Below, one piece after another: positions 1 to 11,219 of a stretch of 64,000 bases of DNA. Origin of the DNA: Impatiens glandulifera (lineage: Eukaryota > Streptophyta > Magnoliopsida > Ericales > Balsaminaceae); NCBI RefSeq assembly GCF_907164915.1, contig NC_061863.1, positions 23,575,710-23,639,709 of the forward strand. The letters run 5' to 3'. The stretch's first letter is position 1; the number at the start of each line of letters is the position of its first letter. The notes under the pieces were generated by a model that worked only from the letters and a program-made list of their open reading frames with translations, was not told the DNA's origin and ran no database searches. The position numbers and the translations under genes are program-made.

Positions 1-855
1 GGCTTATGATTTTGTCATGTGCCGAAGTTGTTGACACCGATGCTTTGGAAGTAGCTGCTATCTTCTCCTTAAGCAATTCCATTTCACTTCACCAGCGATG
101 GATGCAATACTCTGTTGTAGGGGCGCAATGGTGTCCTAGATGGGGCTACGGAGATCCACCGTTTCTAATGATGACTCTTCTAGAGAATGAGGAGTCGAAT
201 GTTCAAGTTGAGAAACGACTGGTAGAATCTGAAGAGGAGTAACATGTTCACTTTCTTAAATGGCAACTGTCTTTAGATCATTAGAAGATGGGAAAGATCG
301 AGGAGAAGGCACTTGAATCAGCGCTTGAGATAATCAATCGACCTCCTGAATCTCTACATATATGTTTTGATAATGTCAGTTACTGTTATAGAGTGACTGG
401 ATGCAGCTGGAAGGAATTGCTGCTCAGTCAAGAGAGATTGTTGCTCGGTTGGAGACGGAAGCTTCTCGACCGCTAGACTGAGTGGCGACTTAGAATCTGA
501 GGAGATCTGCTTCACAACAACCTGGGAAATCTGCTTTTTAGGAACAAGGGAGGATTAATGTTCTGCAACTTCAGAGAACTACTACTTAGCAGCAATGGAG
601 AGCTTCTACTGCTCAACAGCTTGGCTGAGTTGCTGCTCAACAGCTTGGAAGAGTTGTTGCTCATCAGTTAGGGAATAAAAGCTTTTCAACATAAAAAAGT
701 TGTTGCTCATCATCTGAACTGTTTGGCATTTCCATAGAGGGGGGAAGAAAACTTTTACTTTGTGCATAGACTAGAGCCCTTTGATTCTCAGCATCCCTAG
801 AAGATTCAGTATCATGTATGAAAGACATGGATGTTGAACTGAATGAGTCTAGAAT

Positions 856-1203
856 CTATTGAAGCTTGTCATTGACTTTGACAACTAGACATGCGATTCT
901 CTTAAGAGGATCGTAATTTGTCTGTCTTTGGAGGAGGATTGGGTGCAGGGCGCCTCCTCTAGCATTGACAGCAACTAATTCTCTCCTCTTAAGAGCTTCT
1001 TGAATGTTTGTAGTGTAGAACCAATTCAGGACTGGTTTCTCTAGAAATATCAGCGCCTTAAACTTCAAATTAGGATCTACACTTGGAAGGAATTCAGAGA
1101 ACTTTCGGTGAAGCCTTTTATTGCTCCAGTTGTCGAAAAGTCTTATCTTCTCCTTCGTTGTCTCCTCAACCTCCTCCATAATCAGATATATGGTTTGTTT
1201 CAT
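856..1203 (-). pseudogene. Open fragment downstream of the DUF7745-like ORF, probably the same ORF1
   Basis: An open frame of 115 codons follows the DUF7745-like segment on the same strand after about 280 bases that contain stops. It holds a lysine-rich coil, then a segment with FLEKPVLNWFYTTN and a basic stretch. I do not recognise a domain. Strand and position suggest it is the continuation of the decayed ORF1. The overlapping plus-strand frame at 1108-1341 is regarded as a shadow. Confidence 0.3.
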
Positions 1204-1486
1204 TGGGGAGGGAGCTTCGGGTTCAAAGACCGCATGATCTTTTCCTTTTCCTGCAACTTCGGCAGGTTGTGCAGTAGTAGGGACATGTTACCTAAATATA
1301 ATACCTTTAGCAGCAGGAACCCTTTTTACGATGGACGCTGAAGAAACGACTAATAAAGGAATAATTGTTGCTGGAAAAGTCATTGTGCTGGATTGGCCTA
1401 TCTATGGCTACCATGCAATCAAGGCAAGGGGGCATGCAGTCGCGCCCGAACTATTTAAACAGTTCACTAGTGTAGTATGAAGTAAT

Positions 1487-2368
1487 TCACTCGAGGCCCA
1501 TGAGTATGATGATGGGTTGGTCGCTCATCAGATAGACCATCCTCTTGATACTGTACCATGGTAGAAGCTCTCGAATGGGATCGTCGTCATGGACAGTGAG
1601 CTCTGGTTTGATGTGTCTGAAGGGTCGATTTTGGAGGGCAGTACCCATCACGTTGCCAGGAAGTGGAGGAGGAATACGCTCCATCTTCTCTAGGAGCCAG
1701 ATGTAGAGGATGATAAGAGATCCTCTTTGATTGAAAGAGTAGGAATAGTATGACTCATTGAGACCCATTAGTGTCTCTTCCAGAATGATCCCAGTAGGAT
1801 CCTTATTTCCACCTCTAAGATTATAGATCACTTCTAGGATCCTTGCGGATGGAAGGCGATTGCTCGAGGGAGAGAGGAGGAAGTGAGCTACCATAATGGA
1901 CATGGTAAGTAGAGAAGCGCCGAAGCTTAGTGGAGGGATTTCTCCGTTTTGGGTTGCCACTTTGACCTAGCGAGGAAAGTCCAAGTGAGTTCTGGCGAGG
2001 ATTTTGTTTACCACGGTTTTCGTGTAGCCAAGCTCATCTTGGAGGAGTTGTCTAAGAGACATGGACTCGGCCGAGGGTTTGAGCCTTAGGATGTTCTTGC
2101 TTCTAATCATCATGATGGCCTTGAACTCTTCAATGGTTGGGCAAATCTGGCGATCCCCTAGTATAAAGGCGCGGTGCACCAGATCCCATCTGCGTTGCAT
2201 ATCCATCATGAAGCCGTGATAGAGGTAGTGATTAGTGTAGTTAAGAGCGGTGTTGATCCCAAAGGAGTCATAGTACAACAAATACTCATTGAAGTGGTGA
2301 GTCCACATGGAGAGGTCCTCGTTGTCTAATAAGGCCATTCTGCGCACATAATCAACTTTGAAAAACAT
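1487..2368 (-). pseudogene. DUF7745-like ORF1 of the Tat/Ogre-like element, broken by one stop
   Basis: Two open segments (2368-1967 and 1966-1487) are in the same frame and separated only by one TAG at 1969-1967, giving a reading of about 290 codons. The first half contains a run of Trp/Tyr/Phe-rich helices ending in a PTIEEF-type motif. The second half has an ILEETLMGLN-type motif followed by a LYIWLLEKM helix. This order is what I recall of the plant DUF7745 (plant-mobile-domain-like) proteins found both as host-annotated genes and as the extra ORF upstream of gag in Tat/Ogre elements. Function of that family is unknown. The location 560 bases downstream of the PBS supports the ORF1 reading. 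An upstream open frame at 2660-2352 has no recognisable similarity. Confidence 0.55.
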
Positions 2369-2923
2369 GTCGAGTGATTTTTGTGAAAGTAAACATGCTT
2401 AGAGATGTTTTAGTATATCTACAATAAATGTATGCAAGAATAATAAATAAGCACGTACTGAGTTGACTTGTCGAGGCCTTGCTGTTTGGGCACGTCCAAA
2501 CAATGGTTGGATAAAATAACCAGGTTTTGTGTGCTAAGGTTTTCTGTCGAAGTTTGCGTGGGAATCTCTCTCCACCATCGCTAAGATCGCATCCCGGAGG
2601 ATGTATCAAAGTCGATAGGAGGGATCCACTCCAGGTTCCTAGTTTTTCCTCATACAACATCGCTCGGTCACAGACCGGTATGATCGGTCTTCATGTAATT
2701 GTATGAGTACAGAATTCCGATCTGGTACTCCTTCACGTAAGTCTGGGTGATGTACCCATCCGAGACAAATATTCGTGTAAAACATAAGTATAGGGTAAAC
2801 CATAAGTACCTGTTGGGGTGATGGACCCCATGAGGTGAACTATTGTGAGAGTAGAATATTATAAATATCAATTTATAAATGGCCAAAACTTTGTCTATTT
2901 TATTCATTTTAAAATAACAAAAA

Positions 2924-2943
2924 TTCCCCAGCAAAGTTGCCAA
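2924..2943 (-). other. Primer binding site of Tat/Ogre type
   Basis: On the minus strand the LTR end (TTACA) is followed after six bases by TTGGCAACTTTGCTGGGG. This is close to the TGGCGACTCTGCTGGGG form I recall for the tRNA-Arg-type primer site of Tat/Ogre Ty3/gypsy elements. It fixes the minus-strand orientation of the element and marks 2950 as the LTR boundary. Confidence 0.7.
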
Positions 2944-2949
2944 GAAAGT

Positions 2950-5900
2950 TGTAATACCGATTATCCCCCCGGTCTATGTCCCATTCCATAACTTATCACG
3001 TGCTTGTGAGGCACGTGGCAATATGGAAGCACTACCGCGAGGCAGGTCGAGGTTCGATGATTTCAACATTGGTTTGCGTGTCAGGCACCTTTTAAAATGA
3101 AACATTTGTTTTTTAAAAGATTTTGAAAATGCCTGGAGTAGTAAGAAATTAATTATGTAAAAATAATTAATAATTTGTCAAACATTAATAATCTAGGAGG
3201 CTAAATAACAATTTAACCTAACCCGATTTAAATCAATTAAACATAATTAATTTAAAGATTATTTATTTGAAAATTAGAGTCGCCAAGAGATTTTATGAAA
3301 ATCAATAAAATGATACGTGTACAAACGTTTTTATACCAGAGTTTCTGAAAAAGTGGTTCGTTGTCTGTTTACGCTCGGGAAAGGGCTTTTGCGCTATGTC
3401 CTCTACGCCCGCCTAAGGACGATTTTCAAAATCCTTCTAAAATAGACAAATTCTGGCTTCTATAAATCTAATTATATCAAAATTAGTAGTCCAGGGGTCC
3501 TAAATGAGGATAGACTTTAAATAATTGTACAAAATTATTTAAAGAATGTGTGTACATATTGCGTTGATGATCAGATTTAACAAAACCTGAAAATATCAGA
3601 AAAAGATATTAGAGAGTATAATCAAACAAGGCCTTAACAAAACATTTTCTTTGAGAAATATCCCATAGAATCTTGAGAGTTACTTTCTCACCTTAAGAAT
3701 ACCATTTTTTTTAGAAAATGGGGGTTTGGTTCCAGAATAGTTTTGGATTTTTGAAAATTGGAACCAAACGAGGATTAAATCCTAAGTTCGAGTCCGATAT
3801 TATCAATTTGAGTTTAGTAGGGTTTGAGGGTTTGAGAGGTTGTAACGGTCTTAGGCTAAGTGGGGGTTTGATCCTAGGTTAGGGCTAGGGTTTGGCCTAG
3901 GCTAAGATGAGGCTAGGCTTAATTGGTTGTCCTAGGTTAGGTCTCAAGGTCAATCCTAGGTCAAGTGGCAAGGTCTGTCCTAGGTTAATTTGGTTTAGGT
4001 TAGTTTTGTCGGCCCTAAGCCAACTCTCTCGGTCGGGCGCCACGGTCCTGGGCGGTTTCCTCAGTCGCACGGCTCGGTCCTGGCATGTTTTTTTCGGTCC
4101 TAAGGTAAAATTTCAGGGCCTTGTGTTCTTGTTTTGGTTCGAAATTTCAAAACAAGAACATCATTACATCATTAAAATAGTTTTTGAAAATTGAATCAAA
4201 ATCTATCTTTTTTCAAAAACCAAATTTGATCAAACATGATCAAAAGGGTGAAACAGTTACTTGGAATTCATCCCTACATATTAAGAATCATGTATAACTA
4301 CTAATTGAATCAACAAATTCAACTTAGAAGCAAGAACATGAAATTTCAAAAATCCAGTTTTTTAACATTTTTTCCAAAATTTCAATTTGATCAAATATGA
4401 TCAAAACATGATTACAGTTACTTAGAAATCATCCAACCATGTATACAAACATGTAATACAACTAATTGAACCAACAAAATCAAATTAAAAGTAAGAACAC
4501 AAAGTTTTAAAATTCAAATTTTCATGTTTTTTTTCTTAAATTTCAATTTTGATCAAACATGATCAAAACTTGATTACATTTGCATGGAAATGATTCAAAC
4601 ATGTTTATAAACATATATAACAATAATCTGGATCAAGAAATCCAGATTTAAATCAAGAACACAATATTTCAAAAAATCCAATTTTCAAACTGATTTTTGC
4701 AAAATTCTGTTCTAGGTTGATTTGATCGGTTTTCTTTCAACAAAAATCTTACACGTGATATATATAATGATTCTCTACAAAGATATCACGCAATCAAGCA
4801 TAAGAACACGACCAAAGTGATCAAACAAGAAAATTTGAAGAAATTCAAAATTTTGAATTACAAATCGAAAATCAAGGCTTCTAGAATCATACCAACAACT
4901 GGAAAACATTCCTGGGCAGTATTGGAAGTGATCCAGAAGCCTGGATCAAAGCTTGGCTCACCGGGGAAGGTTTTGTAGAAAACTGTTCTTGGCCGGAAAT
5001 TGCAGGTCTTCGATTGAGGCGAATTGATGTGTAATTTGCAGTTATTGTTTCATGGATTGGTATTAGGATGGTAGGGGAGTATTTATAGGGTGAATATGTC
5101 AGCTGTAGAATATCAATTTGAGTTGTCTTTGATCGTTGTCATTCTTATCCCTAATTCGTGGTAGTCTTATCCCGGGGAAGATAAGGCTTCTAGATAAGGG
5201 GGAAACATAGGCGCTGACGAGGGGATCATGTGGGTGAAAAAATCAACGGATTTGATCGCCTGTAGCCGAAGTTAGAGCTTCTAGAAGAAACTCACCGGCG
5301 AGGTCGCGATTCTAGCGACCCTTGCGTCCCAACGAAGAAGATGAACAAAACGACGTCGTTTTTAGTAACGGGACGCCGGATTCCGTCTAGTTCCGTCAGT
5401 GGTATGCCTAGTTGACTAACGGTGTTAGTCTGTCCCGTTAGTTGATCCGGTGCGGGCGCGCGCGCGTGGTTCTGCTACAGCTGGATTTCTGGCGCGCTCT
5501 GGGCTGTCGGATGAGATCTGGGCGCTCATCTGATGGTCCAGGATCCTGCTGAAAAGTTTAGACATAAAATCAGCCACACATGATTATGCAATTTTAAATT
5601 TTATTTAAAAGGTTATTAAAATTTGAATTTAATTCCTTTTAAATCCATTTTTTCGTCAACAAATTCACAAAATATATTTCTAGAATCATAATAAAAATTA
5701 TGATCATATTTTATTTTTTCGGAATTTTTGAGAATTTTAGGGTATTTTAATTGGTTTAAGTCATGAATTAAACATAAATCATGAATAAATCCTAATTAAA
5801 TATTTTTAACCCCTTCCTTGGTCTAATTTGGGTAAAATATATACAAATATTTTATCCTCAAATAATTTTGGAATTTTGGAAATTTTTCCTAATTAAGGTT

Positions 5901-6047
5901 TAATTATCACAATAATTAATCCTTAATTAGGTTTTAATTCCTTCTTTCAAGTTATTTTGAATATAAAAATTCAAAATACTATTTTAATATTATTAAACAT
6001 AATAATATAATTTTTCAAATAGGGCAAGTTAAATTTTAATGCTTACA
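2950..6047 (-). mobile_element. 5' LTR (LTR A) of a Tat/Ogre-like Ty3/gypsy element
   Basis: On the minus strand the segment starts TGTAAGC (6047) and ends GGTATTACA (2950), directly before the PBS. It is about 3.1 kb, long as is usual for Ogre-like LTRs. A TATAAATA box on the minus strand lies near 5088-5081 in a typical promoter context. Related sequence, in the opposite orientation, occurs at 27360-28250 plus 35828-37113, including the TTTGCGTGTCA block near the end, the GGCGAC block, and a CCTAGG-rich block at 3830-4000. The 3' LTR side lies outside the window. The outer end at 6047 is placed only by the TG/CA rule and has no visible target duplication. Confidence 0.6.
4215..4700. repeat. 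Three tandem copies of a roughly 160-bp unit inside LTR A
   Basis: The block TTTGATCAAACATGATCAAA, followed by a tail with AATTGAACCAACAAAATC and AAGAACA, recurs at about 4219, 4382 and 4543. The copies are diverged. They sit between the CCTAGG-rich block and the GC-richer promoter half of the LTR. Confidence 0.7.
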
Positions 6048-7452
6048 ATCATGTTGAGGGGAGCTTTGACTTTAGTATGACAAAATGTCCTTCACTGCTA
6101 GGTTAAAATTGTCGATTCTCGGGGGGAATTTTATCACTTAGGGAGTATTTTCAACATAATATTTTTCTCACTTAGTTTTACGAAGTGTCCTTCACAACTA
6201 GGTGAAACATCGATCGTTGTTTTGTCATTTCTAGGGAATGGACTATTTCCGATTCTGTTATAAACATTATTTAAAAGCAGAAGAAACATTGATCCTATCC
6301 AAAAATCATGGACACTTGGATTTGAAATGTGTTCGGGGCTAAGCTACGAGCATTTCTGCAATTGGTTAGAGATTATCTCGATTAAAGAACCCGGGTTCTT
6401 TTTTCTTTTATGTTTAGATATAGATGATAAATTCAATCTCCTGTAGACAATTATCCAAACTCTTAACTCGCAAGGAAGGTGACCGAGACGTGGTGTCTAG
6501 TTCAATGATATTTTTAGTTATTTTTTCCATGGGCCGCAATTCTTCGAAAGTTTGATTATTCCTGGTATAGTTGTAGAGAGAGTTTCAACTTTATGGCTTC
6601 AGGAATTCTCTTTTCTTTTTTTAGTTTATGGGGGTATATCTAGAGGAATCAGTACGTTTTTCTCTTGTGATAGTCATCGGGACAGCCGCCCGAGTGAGCA
6701 TAAATAGTTATTTTAACACCTCAACCTACACAGGAGCATATTAATTTTTCTGGTTTCTTAGGGTATATATAGGGAATCGATACGTTTTTATCTTGCGATA
6801 GTCATCGGGACAGCCGCTCGAGTGAGCATAAATGATGATTTTTCAACCTATACGGGATCGTATATTATTATACATATTATACATATATGTATATATCTCT
6901 CTTTTTTTGAAGCCTTAAGTCTAGATCTCTTTTTCTATTGTACAAAAGGGAAATGAGAGGTCATTTCTCAAATTGTGGCTTTGGCTTGACTTTTGGGGGG
7001 GTTTATTCTAGTTCTTTTTTTAAAAGTCTTCCATAGAAGGATAATCTCAGAGCACGATAATGAGCTTATTAAGGATATCCATCAATTAAAGTTTTTTGGG
7101 ACTAGGGGTCATATTCGGAAGATTAATCACTATTTGATTAACAAAGTAGCTCTTGGATTTTTCCCCTACTTATTTCCTAAAATCCTTGTCACCGGGTGGT
7201 AGAAAGAACCAAGGTTCCTATTGTCTTCAGAATTTAGGTGAGACTAAACTAGGAATTGATAATTGCTTTTATTTATTTATTTTTTTATTGAGACCAGAAC
7301 TAAATATAGGATGCCTATGTATCTTCCTTTTGTCTTTGATATATTCTTTTTATTCCTTTAGAAGAATCAAGTCTCACGTATTTCTCCCTTTATGATGACA
7401 TAGTTATACAAGGTTGATTAGTCCATTCGAGGCTAGGGACTAAATCAATTTT
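6048..7452. other. Non-coding remains between LTR A and the 32-bp array, with a 128-bp duplication
   Basis: No gene is seen. Two copies of a unit containing TACGTTTTT, then GATAGTCATCGGGACAGCCG and GAGTGAGCATAAAT, start at 6653 and 6781 (offset 128 bases). A looser pair, each with TGTCCTTCAC.ACTAGGT, lies at about 6088 and 6188. The open frames at 6993-7395 have no recognisable product. The stretch is most easily read as the decayed 3' untranslated region of the Ty3/gypsy element whose integrase is at 9060-7978. Confidence 0.5.
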
Positions 7453-7965
7453 AATCCAGGTAAGACTGGATCGTGAGTCGTGTAGTCTTGGTAAGGCTGG
7501 ATTAGGAGCCATTGTAATCCTAGTAAGGCTGGATTGTGAGCCGTCGTAATCCTAGTAAGGCTGGATTGTGAGCCGTCGTAATCCTAGTAAGGCTAGATTG
7601 AGAGTCGTCACAATCTTGGTAAGGCTGGATTAGGAGCCGTTGTAATCCTAATAAGGCTGGATTGGGAGCCGTTGTAATCCTAATAAGGCTGGATTATGAG
7701 TCGTCGTAATCCTGGTAAGTCTGAATTGAGAGATATTGTAATCTTAGTAAGGCTATAATGGGAGTTGTCGTCATCCTTGTAAGACTGAATTGTGAGTCGC
7801 TGTAATCCTGGTAAGGCTAGATTGGGAGTCGTCGTAATCCTAGGAAGGCTGGATTGTGAGCTGTCATAATCCTAGTAATGCTGGATTGGGAGCCTTCGTA
7901 ATCATAGTAAGGCTAAATTGGGAGCCGTCGTAATCTTGGTAAGGCTGGATTGTGAGTCATTCTTA
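7453..7965. repeat. 32-bp tandem array, about 16 copies
   Basis: The unit reads AATCCTAGTAAGGCTGGATT followed by GTGAGCCGTCGT. Sixteen near-perfect to moderately diverged copies follow each other with almost no length change. The array ends about a dozen bases from the 3' end of the minus-strand integrase fragment, so it probably occupied the untranslated region between pol and the 3' LTR of that element, as in other Tat-type elements. Confidence 0.9.
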
Positions 7966-7977
7966 CACGTATTGATA

Positions 7978-9060
7978 TTACACATAATATCGTTTCAGTG
8001 CGTCTAGATTTCTTGGAGAAATAAACTCTTCACCTTCAACTATAGATAGGAAAATTGCACCCCTAGAGATGATTTTCTTAATTAGGAAGTGTCTTTCCCA
8101 TCGTGGTCGGAACTTTCTCTTAGGGTATAATATTTCTTGGGATCGTTTAAGCACCAGATCACCTTCTTTTAATTTCATGGGATTGACCTTTCTATTAAAG
8201 GTAACGACCAATCGTTTATGGTAAACTCGTATTTATATAACGCATCTAACTTGTGGTCTTCCATTAACGTCAACTGGTCATATCGAGATTTTGTCCAGTC
8301 TTCTTCAATGATGAGGGATTCCAAATGGACTCTCAATGTAGGGATTTAAATCTCAATAGGTTGTACGACATCCATACCGTATACTAAAGAAAAAAGAGTT
8401 TCTTTTGTCGATGTTTAAGTAGTCGTACGATATCCCCATAAGACAAATGATAACTTTTCATGTCAATCCTTGTATGTTCTGGTCATCTTCTTGATGATCA
8501 TAATCACATTTTTGTTAGCCGTTTCGACGGCGCCATTAGTTTGGGGTCGATAGGGCGATGATTTGTGTTGTTCAATTTTGAACTCTTTGAGCAATGATAA
8601 AACATTTCCCTGAAAGTGTCTCCCATTATCTAAAATAACAGCATGAGGTACTCCATATTTAGCAATGATATTGATACAAATGAACTTTACCACTTGAGTA
8701 GATTTCAGAATGTTGTAAGACGTTTCCTCGACCCATTTAGAGAAATACTCGATAGCTACGAGTATGAACTCATGTTCATTTGATGCATGGGGATATATTT
8801 TACTAGTGACGTCAATTCCCCATGTAGAAAAAGGTCATGGTGATGTCATACTATATAGCAAAGATGTTGGGATATGTTTTAGATCAGCATAGATCTGACA
8901 CTAGTGACATCTTTTTACGTAGTTGACACATTATTGCTCTATATTTTGATAATAATACCCGAGACAAAGTATTTTCTTGGCAAGAGCTAGTCCATTCATT
9001 TGTGGAACACATACTCCAAAGTGTACTTCCTCTATGATCCGTCGTGCTTTAGGACCATCA
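7978..9060 (-). pseudogene. Ty3/gypsy integrase remnant
   Basis: Minus-strand translation shows, in order, a decayed zinc-binding region (HHCC type; CVNYVKRCH and CQIYADLKH near 8930-8870), the start of the catalytic core (PFSTWGIDV, 8830-8800; FILVAIEYFSKWVEE near 8760), the core with GVPHAVILDNGRHFQGN (second Asp) and SSPYRPQTNGAVETANK (Glu), and a C-terminal segment with KEGDLVLKR and NLDALKRYYV ending at 7978. The longest open pieces are 8693-8463 and 8211-7978; stops and shifts separate them. In an intact element this enzyme inserts the cDNA into the genome. RNase H and earlier pol domains are not recognisable beyond about 9240. Its own LTRs were not identified. Confidence 0.85.
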
Positions 9061-9240
9061 ACGTAGAATATGTTTTGACCATCGAAAGATCGTTTGTATA
9101 GCTTATTAGATATCCAAGCATAGTTAGCGGAATACTAGCATAGGGCTCTTCATTCCTTATCTCGGAAATGGGACAAATATTTTTGAAGAATATTGAACCA
9201 TGGTTTGGTGGGCACTTGAATGGAGGCTACCACTCCGATT

Positions 9241-11219
9241 TCGAATATTTTTATATTGATATTTTAAATGTATTCATTATAATAATTGTATATTTTTGAT
9301 ACAAAATATTATGTTATTATTATTGATAAATAAAACTAATAATGGTTGAGTTATAATAAATTAAGCCTTATAAAATATAAAATAAAATTGAATTATTATA
9401 TTTGTATATTAATATTTTAAAATTATAAATTATATAATTGTACAATAACTCTAATGTGAAGTACGCATTACACGATAACTGTTGTGCAAAAGCTCTAATG
9501 TGAAGTGCGGTTCACCCGAGAGCTGATGTACAACAGCTTTAACAGCTTTAATGTGAAGCGAACATCACACGATAACTGATGTACTAATGTTCATCACACT
9601 ATATTGTTAAAACTTTTAATAAGTTTATATTCTTATACTTAACATAATCTCTTCCATATATGACATAACAATATTCGATCTTTCAACAATTTCATCAAAT
9701 TAGAGAGTTCAAAATGCACAACATAAAAGAGAGTGGAAGAACAATGTTCTATCTTATCTAGAAGTGCTCGAAGAAGACAACACAAGACACCTCACATCAT
9801 CACTATGAAACAAAACATTGTCACTCCTCCCCCATTTCCATTCTTACTTGTCCTCTTTCTAATTCTTCACTTTCAATAGCTTCAATAAATTATGTTCATA
9901 AGAAGTTGTTTAGTTAAGCGTTTTAATTAATTTTACATATATTTTAAATAAGATTCAACATTTTTCACAATATCATATATCATCACAAATAAACAAATAA
10001 AAAAAACGAGAAGGACAAAATAAAGATAATATTAGACTGAAAAATGTTTACTTGAAACGACGAGAGCTTGAGAGAGATGCATTTGAAAAACATGAGCAAC
10101 AATGGTCTTTTGTACACCATAGCGATGACGACGTTCTCTCTGGAGAGAAAAAGTATTATATATGTGAAACAAGAATTAAGTAAGGATGGTGAAAGATAAA
10201 GAAAGAGAAAAAAAATAGGACTACAAACGAGTTGAATTTTTTTTAGATTTATTTTTTAACCAATTGAATTTTAATAATAAAAAATTTGAAAACATTTTAA
10301 TTGGTTTACCAGCGGAGAAAGAAGATTGGACAAAGAAGATTGAGAAAGAAGATCCTGAATTGTTTTATTTGGTATGGTATTTGTAACATAATTGATATAT
10401 AATAAATAAATAATATATATCACTTATTTAATTAAAACATAACTAATCATATAAGTTGGTGTCAAATTTAATAAAAAAATTAACTAAGTTGAATTTTGTG
10501 AAGAATAATTTATTTGGGATCTAAAATGAGCAAAAACAAGTTAAGACCTAAATTAATTTGAAACAATGTCAATTTGTTTTGATCAAATTAACTATAATTT
10601 AAGATTAAATTAAAATTATTTTAAAAAGTAGAAAAAAAATATAAGTTCAATGAAAATAAAATATAAAAAAAGTAAAACAATTCAAAATGCATCAAATTCT
10701 TTTTGTAAAAGCAGTAGTAATAGAAAGGGGAATTTGAACAAAGGACCTATAGATTGGTTGAATAAAAAAAAAATGCGACCCATAATATAAATAAATGGGG
10801 TTGTTGATCCTTTTTTTTTTTAATGACAATTATACTTTTGCGTGACGTAACAGAATTTATTTATTTTTTCAAATTTTTTTTTTTCGTCTCGCGATTACGT
10901 GACGCAACTGAAGTTGCGTGATGCGATTGCGTAACGCAACTGGGGTATTTTCGTCCAAAAAATTTCATAATTAAAATTTTTTAAAAAATAAAAAAATTAA
11001 AAATTAAAACAAGAGGATCCGTGACAAAATAGGAATAAGAAAAAAAAAAAAATTACAAGCGCTATTTAATTTATTCATGATTTGCTCAAATTTTTCCAAT
11101 AGAAAAGGGTTATACATTTAAAAATTTTGCTCTAAAAAACCTATGTAACTAGTGCCGGAAACGGAATATACAGGCCGCCGGCCGGCACTGTGCTCATCCT
11201 GCAGGGGATCAATCAATCC
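9241..11219. other. AT-rich intergenic region upstream of the peptidase gene
   Basis: No gene is seen. A three-copy diverged repeat of about 50 bp with CTCTAATGTGAAG...ACACGATAACTG.TGTAC lies at 9446-9600. At 10840-10945 short GCGTAACGCAACT-like units recur. A TATACATTTAAAA stretch at 11111 could serve as a TATA element for the gene that starts at 11220, but this is only positional. Confidence 0.4.

Larger units (their letters stand above)
1..2949 (-). mobile_element. Internal 5' region of a Tat/Ogre-like Ty3/gypsy retrotransposon (incomplete at window edge)
   Basis: Read on the minus strand, this stretch lies just downstream of an LTR end and a primer binding site (2924-2943). It therefore corresponds to the leader and first ORF of a long Ty3/gypsy element whose remainder lies outside the window. 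The recognisable coding part is the DUF7745-like ORF at 2368-1487, followed by a further open piece at 1203-856. Near 170-1 the minus strand reads an open, lysine/glutamate-rich coil-like segment, so the plus-strand open frames at 6-242 and 288-476 are probably shadows. A glutamine-rich or leucine-rich imperfect repeat (about 600-690) is visible but unassigned. Numerous stops show decay. Assignment rests on the PBS and ORF order, not on a full-length match. Confidence 0.6.

Noticed and set aside
6..476. Plus-strand open frames near the left edge
   Set aside because: The minus strand reads better here as part of the retrotransposon ORF1; the plus frames have no recognisable motif.
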